A DNA stretch of 64,000 nucleotides from Lujinxingia sediminis (lineage in GTDB: Bacteria > Myxococcota_A > Bradymonadia > Bradymonadales > Bradymonadaceae). Below are positions 38,351-46,450 of this stretch, one piece after another. The stretch lies in the NCBI RefSeq assembly GCF_004005565.1, contig NZ_SADD01000003.1, forward strand, positions 248,001-312,000. Reading direction: 5' to 3'. The position numbers were made by a program, and so were the translations under genes. Below the pieces are notes generated by a model. That model saw only the letters and a program-made list of their open reading frames with translations, searched no databases and was not told the DNA's origin. Position 1 is the stretch's first letter, and the number at the start of each line of letters is the position of its first letter.

Positions 38351-39370
38351 TCAGAAGTCTTCGTCGAACTTAACCTCCCCCTCGACCGCGACCTGGTAGG
38401 CGGAGACGCGGCGCTCAAAGAAGTTGGTCACTTCCTGAACGTCCTGCAGGTCCATAAAACTCAGCGGGTTCTTCGTGCCAAAGATCTCGGGCATCTCCAG
38501 GGTGCGCAAGCGCTGGTCGGCGCAATGCTCCAGGTAGGCGCGCACATCCTCCACGCTGAGCCCGGCCACTCCACCTCCGAGCAGATCCTCGGCAAAGAGC
38601 GCCTCGCAGTCGACGGCCTCCCGGATCATCGTCTGCACCTCAGCGCTGAGCTCCTCGTCAAAGAGCTCCGGCTCCTCCCGGCGAACCGTGCGCACCACCT
38701 CGAAGGCAAACTCCATATGGGCGCTCTCATCGCGAAACACCCAGCTTGTCCCGGCGGCAAGCCCGTGCAAGAGCCCCCGCGAACGCATGAAATACACGTA
38801 GGCAAAGGCCCCGAAGAAGAAGAGCCCCTCGATGCACGCCGCAAAGCAGATCAAGTTGAGCAAAAACTGCCGGCGATGCGCCCGTGTCTCCAGCCGGTCG
38901 AGCCCTTCGATCGAGTCCATCCAACGCATGCAAAAATCGGCCTTGGCCCGAATCGAGGGGATGTTTTCAATGGCCGCAAACGCCTCGTGACGCTCCTCAG
39001 GATCCGGCACATAGGTGTCGAGCAAGGTCAGGTAAAACTGGACGTGAAGCGCCTCCTCATAGAGCTGCCGGGCCAGATACATCCGCGCCTCCGGCGCGTT
39101 GATATGCTGGTAGAGGTTGAGCACAAGGTTGTTGGCCACGATCGAGTCCCCGGTGGCAAAAAACGCCACCAGCCGCTGCACCATATGCGTCTCGGCCTCG
39201 GTGAGCGAGTCGCGCAGATCGTTGACATCGCTCGAAAAATCAACCTCCTCCACCGTCCAGGTGTTCTTAATCGCGTCGCGATACATCTGGTAAAAACTCG
39301 GGTACGTCATCGGGCGAAGCGTCAGACAAAAGCCCGGATCCAGCAGATTGTCGGGTCGTTGAATACTCAT
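38351..39370 (-). CDS. nrdB: Ribonucleotide reductase class Ia, beta subunit
   Basis: 339 aa ferritin-like subunit that generates the tyrosyl radical for NrdA. Di-iron ligands are visible: FFATGDSIV (Asp), LYEEALHVQFY (Glu, His, and Tyr four residues after His), AACIEGLFFFGAFAYV (Glu) and FRDESAHMEF (Glu, His). The Tyr at the His+4 position supports a classical Tyr-radical enzyme rather than the class Ic type with Phe. The C-terminal FDEDF would dock to NrdA. Its ATG overlaps the nrdA stop (ATGA), so the pair is translationally coupled and shares control by the upstream cobalamin riboswitch. Confidence 0.95.
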   Translation of the reverse strand: MSIQRPDNLLDPGFCLTLRPMTYPSFYQMYRDAIKNTWTVEEVDFSSDVNDLRDSLTEAETHMVQRLVAFFATGDSIVANNLVLNLYQHINAPEARMYLARQLYEEALHVQFYLTLLDTYVPDPEERHEAFAAIENIPSIRAKADFCMRWMDSIEGLDRLETRAHRRQFLLNLICFAACIEGLFFFGAFAYVYFMRSRGLLHGLAAGTSWVFRDESAHMEFAFEVVRTVRREEPELFDEELSAEVQTMIREAVDCEALFAEDLLGGGVAGLSVEDVRAYLEHCADQRLRTLEMPEIFGTKNPLSFMDLQDVQEVTNFFERRVSAYQVAVEGEVKFDEDF

Positions 39371-41754
39371 TGGCAGGCCTCACAGATCTCGGGGTTTTCC
39401 AGCGAACAGGCAATCGCCTCGCGTTGAGGCACCTCGACTGTCGTCTTGGTGATTCGCGTGGCCGGACGCGAGCGCAGGTAATAGGTCGTCTTCAGGCCAC
39501 ACTTCCAGGCGTAGAGGTACATCGAGGAGAGCTGTCCCAGGGTGGGGCTCTCAATAAAGAGGTTGAGCGACTGACTCTGGTCGATAAATGCGCCGCGCTC
39601 GGCGGCCATCCCGATAAGCGAGCGCATCGGGAGCTCCCAGGCCGTGCGAAAGACCGTCCGAAGCTGCTGAGGCAGCTCTTCAAAGGACTGCACCGAACCT
39701 TCGGAGTTCTTGAGACGCGCGCGCATCCGCTCATCCCACAGCCCCAGCTCCTGGAGCTCGGCGACCAGGTAGCGGTTGACCTGAACAAAATCCCCCGAGA
39801 GCGTCTCCCGCTTAAAGAGATTGGATACCTGGGGCTCGATGCACTCGTAGCACCCGGCGATCGAGGCGATGGTCGCCGTCGGCGCAATCGCGCAGAGCAG
39901 CGAGTTGCGCAGCCCGACCTTCTGAATCCGGGCCCGGAGCGCCTCCCAGCGCGCTGGCTCCTCGGGGCTCACCCCCCACAGGTCAAACTGCAGCTGGCCG
40001 CGCGCGGCCCGCGTCTCTTTAAACGCGGCGTGCGCCCCGTGGGCCTCGGCCAGGTCGGCGGAGGTCGAGAGGGCGTGAAAATAGATCTCCTCAGAGATCC
40101 GCTTCGAGATCGCTCGCGCCTTCGGGCTGTCGAAGGGGATCTTCATCTGAAAAAACACATCCTGAAGCCCCATCAACCCCAGCCCCACCGGACGCCACCG
40201 ATCGTTGGACGCCGCCGTCGATGGAATCGGGTAGTAGTTAAGATCGATGACCCGATCCAGGCCTACCACCGCGGTGCGCACCGTCTGTGCCAGCTTCTCA
40301 TAGTCGACAACCACCTCCCCCTCGGCGTTTTTCAGGGTGTGCCTGGCGAGGTTGATCGAGCCCAGGTTGCAGACCGCCGTCTCCTGAGCCGAGCTCACCT
40401 CGATGATCTCCGTGCAGAGGTTCGAGAGGTGAACGCGCGCCCCCTCCTCGGCGGTCTGATTGCAGGTTCGGTTACTCGGATCTTTAAAGGTCATCCACCC
40501 GTTGCCGGTCTGCGCCAGCGTCCGCATCATCCGCCCGTAGAGGTCACGGGCTCGCAGCTCGCGCACCGCCAGCCCCTCCTTCTCGGCCTGCTCGTAGCGC
40601 CGATCGAAGGCCTCCCCATAGAGATCTGGAAGCTCCGGCACCTCCTTCGGGTCAAAGAGACTCCAGGATTCATCGGCCTCCACCCGTCGCATAAAGAGAT
40701 CCGGGATCCAGTTGGCGATATTCAGGTTATGGGTGCGCGCGGCTTCATCGCCGGTGTTATCCCGAAGCTCCAGAAACTCCTCGATGTCGGCGTGCCACGG
40801 CTCCAGATACACGCAACACGCCCCCTTGCGCTTACCCCCCTGATTAACCGCCGAGACCGACGCATCCAGGGTCTTGAGCCAGGGCACAATCCCGTTGGAC
40901 TTCCCGTTGGTGCTCTTAATGAGCGATCCCCTCGATCGCACCCGATGAAACGCCGTGCCAATGCCCCCCGAGAACTTCGAGAGCAGCGCGATATCGGTAT
41001 AGCGCTGGTAGATCGCCTCAAGCTCATCGGCCGGGGAGTCGAGCAGAAAACAGCTGGAGAGCTGCTCAAATGACGTCCCGGCGTTAAAAAGCGTCGGGGA
41101 GCTTGGCAGATACTCCAGCCCGGAGAGCAGCGCGTAGAGCTTCTCGGCCTGCGCCATATCCTCACTCAGCGCACACGCGATCCGCAGAAAGAAGTACTGC
41201 GGCGCCTCCATCACTCGCCGGCTCTCCGGATGCCGCTGCAGGTAGCGATCGTAGAGCGTCTTGATCCCAAAATACTCAAAATGCGCGTCGCGGCTGCGAT
41301 CGATGAGCGCGTCGAGCTCCTCGTGATGGGCCTCGACAAATCCCTTGAGCCGCGCGTTGTAGCGCCCGACCTCATAGCCCCGCTCCACGCACCGCGAGAA
41401 GCTGGTGATCCCCTCGCTCTGCAGATCATCCCCAATCCGCTGCGCCAGCAGTCGCGCGGCCAGCTTCGAGTACTGCGGCTCCTCCAACATCAACGACGAG
41501 GCGACCTGAATCGAAAGATCGTCGAGCTCCCGGGTCGACGCCCCATCAAAGAGCCCCCCGATCGTGCGCACCGCCACCCGCGTCGGATCGACCCGGGACA
41601 ATCCCCGGGCGCAGCGGCTGATCGCGGCGACAATCCGCTCCAGGTCAACGCGTTCATAGGTGCCGTCGCGTTTGACGACACGCATCCCTCCCTCGTCTTT
41701 TCCCCCCTCATTCTCGTCGCTCTGTTCTGGCAGTGTTGCAGAAGTGGTGGTCAT
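39367..41754 (-). CDS. nrdA: Ribonucleotide reductase class Ia, alpha subunit
   Basis: 795 aa. Reduces ribonucleoside diphosphates to deoxyribonucleotides. An N-terminal ATP-cone (RVVKRDGTYERVDLERIVAAI) provides overall allosteric control. Active-site elements: SSCFLLD and AVCNLGSINLAR for the redox Cys pair, NLCTEI for the thiyl-radical Cys and Glu, PTATIASIAGCYECIEP, and a C-terminal CxxC (CEAC) as thiol shuttle. GAGGG precedes the ATG. The first gene of nrdAB, with a ~400-nt leader containing a cobalamin riboswitch, so high B12 should repress it. Confidence 0.96.
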   Translation of the reverse strand: MTTTSATLPEQSDENEGGKDEGGMRVVKRDGTYERVDLERIVAAISRCARGLSRVDPTRVAVRTIGGLFDGASTRELDDLSIQVASSLMLEEPQYSKLAARLLAQRIGDDLQSEGITSFSRCVERGYEVGRYNARLKGFVEAHHEELDALIDRSRDAHFEYFGIKTLYDRYLQRHPESRRVMEAPQYFFLRIACALSEDMAQAEKLYALLSGLEYLPSSPTLFNAGTSFEQLSSCFLLDSPADELEAIYQRYTDIALLSKFSGGIGTAFHRVRSRGSLIKSTNGKSNGIVPWLKTLDASVSAVNQGGKRKGACCVYLEPWHADIEEFLELRDNTGDEAARTHNLNIANWIPDLFMRRVEADESWSLFDPKEVPELPDLYGEAFDRRYEQAEKEGLAVRELRARDLYGRMMRTLAQTGNGWMTFKDPSNRTCNQTAEEGARVHLSNLCTEIIEVSSAQETAVCNLGSINLARHTLKNAEGEVVVDYEKLAQTVRTAVVGLDRVIDLNYYPIPSTAASNDRWRPVGLGLMGLQDVFFQMKIPFDSPKARAISKRISEEIYFHALSTSADLAEAHGAHAAFKETRAARGQLQFDLWGVSPEEPARWEALRARIQKVGLRNSLLCAIAPTATIASIAGCYECIEPQVSNLFKRETLSGDFVQVNRYLVAELQELGLWDERMRARLKNSEGSVQSFEELPQQLRTVFRTAWELPMRSLIGMAAERGAFIDQSQSLNLFIESPTLGQLSSMYLYAWKCGLKTTYYLRSRPATRITKTTVEVPQREAIACSLENPEICEACQ

Positions 41755-41833
41755 CTCTCATCCCTCGCTGCTCGGGTCATACGCGGGAACGACCAACCTC
41801 TTCAGAGCTCTCGGGCGCCTGACCCCAAAAGTT

Positions 41834-41881
41834 CCTCCAAAGTCGACCAGCGCTCCCGCGAGCGAAATGGGGCTTTGGAGG
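41834..41881 (-). promoter_or_regulatory. Leader hairpin between riboswitch and nrdA
   Basis: CCTCCAAAG pairs with CTTTGGAGG across about 30 nt that include a second GCTC/GAGC stem. It lies downstream of the B12 aptamer in the nrdA leader; a short TTTT follows on the minus strand. It could be part of the expression platform. The pairing is visible; the role is inferred. Confidence 0.4.
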
Positions 41882-41951
41882 GCGTCTTAACGCTCACCTC
41901 TCTAAAAGCTCCCGAGTCGGACTGGCGCGGGATGTCTCCCCGGCGCCAGGC

Positions 41952-42135
41952 GCTGGCAGGTCTTCGGGCTCTCGAGCGCGCCCTTTTAAAAGGCACCTAC
42001 TGCCCACCGCTTCCCAGGCTCTCAAGCCCAGTGCCATTGGTGGGGGTCGTTCTCGAATACCGCTGCGGGGCAGCTCCGGAGTCTCACCGGATTCCCTCTT
42101 CGGTGTCGCGATCATCTCGCGAAACACCAGCACGC
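41952..42135 (-). ncRNA. Cobalamin (B12) riboswitch upstream of nrdAB
   Basis: Read on the minus strand, the conserved aptamer pieces occur in order: GGGAATCCGGTGAGACTCCGG, then GCTGCCCCGCAGCGGTA, then CACCAATGGCACTGGGC, GAGAGCCTGGGAAG, GTGGGCAGTAGGTG and the closing GAGCCCGAAGACCTGCC. This is the classical AdoCbl riboswitch signature with the B12 box. It sits ~200 nt upstream of nrdA on the same strand. The ends are approximate. B12-repressed class I reductase is known from Streptomyces; it implies a B12-dependent class II enzyme elsewhere in the genome. Confidence 0.93.
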
Positions 42136-42296
42136 AAACCACATAGAGTGGATCCCCCCCGTGGTCAACCACAAGATGTTGTGTTTCGAAGGCACGTCCG
42201 CGCCAACACGCGCTCCTGCCATCAGCCCCCTTTCGATGGGCGTTCCGGCGCGTGGCGACGCGTGAGTCTTTGCGGCGAGTCGTTTTGAAAAGAACG

Positions 42297-42358
42297 ACGC
42301 CCCCCTGCACTTCGGTCTTCACCATCACGCGGGAAGAACTCGAAAAGGAGGGGGGCGT
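42297..42358 (-). terminator. Possible terminator of the small membrane-protein gene
   Basis: ACGCCCCCCT at 42297 pairs with AGGGGGGCGT at 42349 across 42 nt; on the minus strand CGTTCTTTTC follows. It lies between the 102-aa gene and the riboswitch. The long loop makes this weak. Confidence 0.35.
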
Positions 42359-42419
42359 TATCTGATCATGGAGATGTTTCTGGCCTGCTCAGCGCGCTCC
42401 GCTGCTGCGCAGGCAGGGC

Positions 42420-42728
42420 CTAAAACTCCACCCGGTCGCCCGGGCGCAGGTTGCCGTCATAGCCCGGATCATCGCCCTTTTTCTGGCGGGCCTTGCGCGC
42501 GTTCCACGCCGCGCTCCCCAGAAAGGCCGGCGCGGCCACCACGCATAAGGGGCACATCACCGTGCCAAAGGCCGCAAGCCCCGCCACGCTCAACGCCCCC
42601 ATCGCCCCGCCAAAGATCGTGTGCTCCCGCGCGCGGCGGCGGTACTCGCAGGGCGCTTCGCCCTGGTGTTGCTCCTCCTTCACGTGGATCGAAGACGCGC
42701 TCCCCTGGCCTGCTCGTTGTGTCACCAT
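42420..42728 (-). CDS. Small hypothetical membrane protein
   Basis: 102 aa from the ATG at 42728, chosen because GGAGG lies 5 nt upstream; the open frame extends 114 codons further without coding character. A single or hairpin hydrophobic region (residues ~38-70, FGGAMGALSVAGLAAFGTVMCPLCVVAAPAFLG) includes CPLC. Flanks are charged (EYRRRAREH; ARKARQKKGDD), and the C-terminus is GNLRPGDRVEF. Not recognised. It lies between the candidate oriC and the nrdAB riboswitch. Confidence 0.65.
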   Translation of the reverse strand: MVTQRAGQGSASSIHVKEEQHQGEAPCEYRRRAREHTIFGGAMGALSVAGLAAFGTVMCPLCVVAAPAFLGSAAWNARKARQKKGDDPGYDGNLRPGDRVEF

Positions 42729-42989
42729 CTCAACCTCCGCAGCTCTCTCGAAGCGGCCCCCACTCACCATGAGGGCGCTCCCATCATCATCATCAGGGCC
42801 CCGAGCCACTCGCCCACCATCGCATCGTGTCGCGCTGCGGTGGCATCGGCACCCCACACCTACGTCCTGAGAGGAAAACAACGCCCGCTCACCGAACCTT
42901 CCGCCTCGCCATCGCACGACCTTCTCGAACGTCAAAACGCACCCGACTCCCCCCCCTATCTGAGCTATTTGATCCTTAAGCGATCGACC

Positions 42990-43260
42990 TTGATGAGAGA
43001 GCCCTGTGGAAAACTCTGTGAGAAACCCTGTGTTAAAGCTGTTAATCCACAACTGGAAAACCTGGGGCAAACTCGGCTCTCAGATTCTCCCCACATCTCC
43101 CACAGCCTTTCCCCGATCCGAATGTGGATAAATACTCGAAGTATTCAGGTGCTTTAGCGCTGCTCTCCACATTTCCACAGGCCCTACTTCTTCTACGTAC
43201 CTCAAACACACCAAACCTTTTTTGTCTTTTGGTAGAAGATCCGTGACTGTGGAAAACTCC
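42990..43260. other. Candidate chromosomal origin (DnaA-box cluster) upstream of dnaN
   Basis: A non-coding stretch with one perfect DnaA box (43123-43131) and near matches TGTGGAAAA at 43005 and 43248, TAATCCACA at 43043 and TTTCCACAG at 43172. A local AT-rich tract CCTTTTTTGTCTTTTGG (about 43217-43232) could serve as unwinding element. dnaN and recF follow immediately, and rsmG and two parS-like sites are in the same window. dnaA itself is not adjacent. Equally, the boxes could only regulate dnaN. Confidence 0.6.
43123..43131 (-). promoter_or_regulatory. Perfect DnaA box
   Basis: TGTGGATAA, the reverse complement of the consensus TTATCCACA, within the intergenic region upstream of dnaN. 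Confidence 0.75.
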
Positions 43261-43398
43261 TGAGGCTCTAAGGGGCGCAAGCTCGCGAGTTACAAGGGCG
43301 ATTGCCACTTGAAACCCTCCTCAACCTGTGGTGGATTGTCAGGGCTTACGAGCCGGGAAATTTATAAAAACCCAAACCTCTCCGCGGAGACGCGCTCC

Positions 43399-44523
43399 AT
43401 GAAGATTCGCATTTCCAGCAAGACGCTCACCGACGAGCTCTTCAAACTTCAAGGCGTCGTCAGCCACCGCAGCACGCTGGCCATTTTGTCCAACGCGCTC
43501 CTGGTGGCCGAGGGCAACACGCTGACCCTGCACGCCACCGACCTGGACATCTCCGTGTCCACCTCCTGCGAGTGCGAGGTGCTGGAGCCGGGCAAGGTCA
43601 CCCTGCAGGCCCGCAGCCTCTTCGACATCGTCAAAAACCTCGAAGAAGACACCCTCTCGCTGGAGACCGAGGAGAACCACTGGGCCAAGCTCAAGAGCGG
43701 CAACGTCAACTGCCGCATCGTCGGCACCCACGCCGATGAGTTCCCGCACCTGCTCGACATCGCCGGGGTGGAGCTCTTCCCGATTGGCACCCGTCGCCTG
43801 CTCGACATGATCGAGAAGACCCTCTTCAGCGTCTCCACCGACGACGCTCGCGCCAACCTCACCGGGGCCTTCTTCAAGGTCACCAACGAGAAGACGCTTC
43901 TGATGGTCTCCACCGACGGCCACCGTCTCTCCAAGATCGAGACGAAGCCCGAGGAGTTCGACGCCGGTGGCGACATCCCCGCCGCGCTCAACAAGGGCAT
44001 CATCATCCCCCGTAAAGGGCTCGCTGAAATCAAGCGCACCGTCGATGCGAAGAGCGATGAGCTCAGCTTTGGCATCATCGACAACAACATCGTCTTTAAG
44101 AGCGGCCCGATGAGCCTCTCGGTGCGCCTGATCGAGGGGAGCTTCCCCGACTTCACCCAGGTGCTGCCCAAAGAGAGCGAGCACCGCGCTGTGGTCGAGA
44201 AGGACGTCTTCCAGCAGGCGCTCAAGTTCGTGAGCCTCTTTGCCAGCTCCAAGACCAACAACGTGCGCATCTCGCTGAGCGACGAGGGCCTGGAGCTCTA
44301 CGCCTCCGACCCCGACCGCGGCGAAGCCACCAAGGTCGTGCCGATGCAGTACGGCGGGCAGGCTGTCAAAGCCGGCTTCAACTACCGCTACCTCAACGAC
44401 GTGGTCAGCGCGCTCGACGGCTCCGAGGTCTCCATCGAGATCATCGACACCCTCTCCCCCACGCTCATCCGCGACACCCAGCGCGACGAGATGCTCTTCG
44501 TCGTCATGCCCATGCGCCTCTGA
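43399..44523 (+). CDS. dnaN: DNA polymerase III beta subunit (sliding clamp)
   Basis: 374 aa, normal length. Forms the dimeric ring that tethers DNA polymerase III to DNA. The three clamp domains are visible: MKIRISSKTLTDELFKLQGVVSHRSTLAILSNALL, then LFSVSTDDARANLTGAFFKV with TDGHRLS, then GFNYRYLNDVVSAL and the hallmark C-terminus VVMPMRL. ATG at 43399 matches the family N-terminus; the frame extends upstream into the DnaA-box region but is not coding there. Followed by recF as in many bacteria. Confidence 0.97.
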   Translation: MKIRISSKTLTDELFKLQGVVSHRSTLAILSNALLVAEGNTLTLHATDLDISVSTSCECEVLEPGKVTLQARSLFDIVKNLEEDTLSLETEENHWAKLKSGNVNCRIVGTHADEFPHLLDIAGVELFPIGTRRLLDMIEKTLFSVSTDDARANLTGAFFKVTNEKTLLMVSTDGHRLSKIETKPEEFDAGGDIPAALNKGIIIPRKGLAEIKRTVDAKSDELSFGIIDNNIVFKSGPMSLSVRLIEGSFPDFTQVLPKESEHRAVVEKDVFQQALKFVSLFASSKTNNVRISLSDEGLELYASDPDRGEATKVVPMQYGGQAVKAGFNYRYLNDVVSALDGSEVSIEIIDTLSPTLIRDTQRDEMLFVVMPMRL

Positions 44524-44689
44524 TCCTTTTAATCAGGGTTTTTCAATTAAGGGAGTTGTTCCGTATCTGGCAGCTGAATTTGTTTTAAAAGATAGTTAGC
44601 GCGCGCCTCCGACGACCTTCGCCGGGGGCGTTCGCGTTTTCGCGCCACCCCTGAGCCATAGAGCCCAACTTTTTCGGGATAGTTCATCG

Positions 44690-45838
44690 ATGCTTCTGGA
44701 AGCCCTTCGACTGCGCGATTTTCGCAACCTGCAGCACGTGATGTTGACGCCCAACCCGCGTTTTAACGTGATTGCCGGTCCCAACGGTCAGGGCAAAACC
44801 AACCTCCTGGAAGCCATCTACCTCTTGAGCGCGGTGAAGAGCTTTCGGCCCGGCACGACCAACCGCGCGCTGATTCATTTTGAGCGCACAGAAGCCACCC
44901 TGGAAGCTCGCGTGGAGCGCGGAGGCCATGAGCGCCTGGTGCGCCTGGAGATCTCCGAGCGCGGCAAGAAGGTGTTTTTGAATGAGGGGCAAGTCCGCAA
45001 CATATCTGAGTTTTTCGGCACCCTGAACGTCGTGATCTTCGGGCCGGATGACATCGGCATCCTGCGCGGCTCCCCCTCGGAGCGCCGCCGCTTTATGGAC
45101 CGCGCCATCTTCAACGCCCACCCGGCCTTTGGCACCGAATCCACCCACTACGAGGACGTGCTCAAGCACCGCAACGCGCTCTTAAAAGAGCCGCGTCAGG
45201 ACGCCGCCCTGCGTGCGGTCTACGACGAGCAGCTCATCACCTACGGCGCCCAGATCCTGCGCCGCCGCCTGGACTTCATCACCCACTTTCGACCCGTGCT
45301 CACCCGCACCTTTTCGACAATTTTCGACCCCTCGCTTGCCGCCGACCTGCGCTACGCCCCGAGCTGGCTCGCTGAGGGCGAAGAATTTCTGGATGAGGCC
45401 GAGGCCTTAAGCTCCCCGCAGTACCTGGAGCGTGCCCTGGAGTTGGCCTTAAGGCGCACCGAGCGCGACGAGCGCGAGCGCGGCTACACCCTGATCGGCC
45501 CCCACCGCGACGACCTGCACACCACGCTGGGCGGCCACGACGTGCGCACCTTTGGCAGCCAGGGCCAGACCCGCGCCTTCGTGCTCGCCATGAAGATCGC
45601 CGAGATCACCTACCTGGAAGAGCGCTACCATTTTGCGCCCATCCTCCTGCTCGACGACGTCTCCAGCGAGCTGGACCGGGAGCGTAACCGCCTGCTCTTC
45701 GACTTTTTGCGCGCCCGCACTCAGGGGCAGGTCTTCATCACCACCACCCACCGTGATTTTATTCTGCTCGACCAGAATTTGAGTATTTTTGACGTGCAGG
45801 GCGGTCAGGTCATCGAGCGTGTCTCGGACGACGCGTGA
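44690..45838 (+). CDS. recF: DNA replication and repair protein RecF
   Basis: 382 aa, normal length. SMC-like ATPase that with RecOR loads RecA at gapped DNA. Walker A GPNGQGKT (residues ~30-37), family motif GSPSERRRFMDR, ABC-type signature FGSQGQTR and Walker B ILLLDDVSSELD are all present. The N-terminus LEALRLRDFRNLQ is typical. It follows dnaN by 166 nt, which contain an AT-rich stretch (TTTGTTTTAAAAGATAG) that may hold a promoter. Confidence 0.96.
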   Translation: MLLEALRLRDFRNLQHVMLTPNPRFNVIAGPNGQGKTNLLEAIYLLSAVKSFRPGTTNRALIHFERTEATLEARVERGGHERLVRLEISERGKKVFLNEGQVRNISEFFGTLNVVIFGPDDIGILRGSPSERRRFMDRAIFNAHPAFGTESTHYEDVLKHRNALLKEPRQDAALRAVYDEQLITYGAQILRRRLDFITHFRPVLTRTFSTIFDPSLAADLRYAPSWLAEGEEFLDEAEALSSPQYLERALELALRRTERDERERGYTLIGPHRDDLHTTLGGHDVRTFGSQGQTRAFVLAMKIAEITYLEERYHFAPILLLDDVSSELDRERNRLLFDFLRARTQGQVFITTTHRDFILLDQNLSIFDVQGGQVIERVSDDA

Positions 45839-45883
45839 TTACCCCGACCGAAGAAACCCTCGTAGCGCTCAATACGATGGTCC

Positions 45884-46304
45884 GAAGCGAGCGACGCGGC
45901 TTTCACCAGTTGAAACATTTTTTGTCGAAGTGAACGACGCGGCCTTCGCCGGTTAAAACATCCGTCCCGAAGCGAACGACGCGACCTCCGCCGGTTGAAA
46001 TAGCCTTCGTGAAGCGAGCGACAAGGTCTCCGCCGGTTGAAATAGCCTTCGCCAGGCGAGCGTGATGGCTTTCGCCGGTGAACATAGCTTTCACGAAGCG
46101 AATCGCATGCCTTTCGCCGGATAAAAGAGGTGTTACGAAGCAAGTGACGCCCCTGTTTGAAACGCAACGAGCCCCGTCGAAGAAAATGGCGTGGCTCGTT
46201 CATCCAGCGAGACACGCGTCGAAGGGAATCCCTCACCTCTTTTAGACGGGGCATGACGCGTTGAGCGCTTTGACAAAGGAGCTTCAACCGGCGGACACCT
46301 CGAC
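45884..46304. repeat. Intergenic tandem array, 42-nt period
   Basis: Units begin GAAGCGAgCGACgcG and continue TTCGCCGGTTGAAA. Starts fall at 45884, 45927, 45969, 46011, 46053, 46095 and 46137, then as decayed copies at 46179, 46221 and 46263: a 42-nt step with one 43. The minus strand is open across it only because 42 is divisible by three. It fills the gap between recF and the RlmD-type gene. Confidence 0.9.
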
Positions 46305-46450
46305 ACAGCGAATGTCAGGGCGCGTTCAAAACGAAATCACGTGCCGGACTGCCCGACACTGCTATTTTAATTTAAAACCATCGCGTCGAAGCGCATCGAA
46401 TAAGGCGCTCGACGTGTTTGAGCCTTCCACGTCTGAAGAGAGCAAAACAC

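Noticed and set aside
42683-42698. CACGTG within CTTCACGTGGATC as a third parS site
   Set aside because: At least three mismatches to the 16-mer and it lies inside a coding region, so it is probably chance.
45805-46287. 160-codon minus-strand frame with repeated NRRRPRRSLR peptides
   Set aside because: The open frame and its 14-residue repeat follow from the 42-nt DNA repeat; there is no ribosome site, and composition is Arg/Ser-biased.
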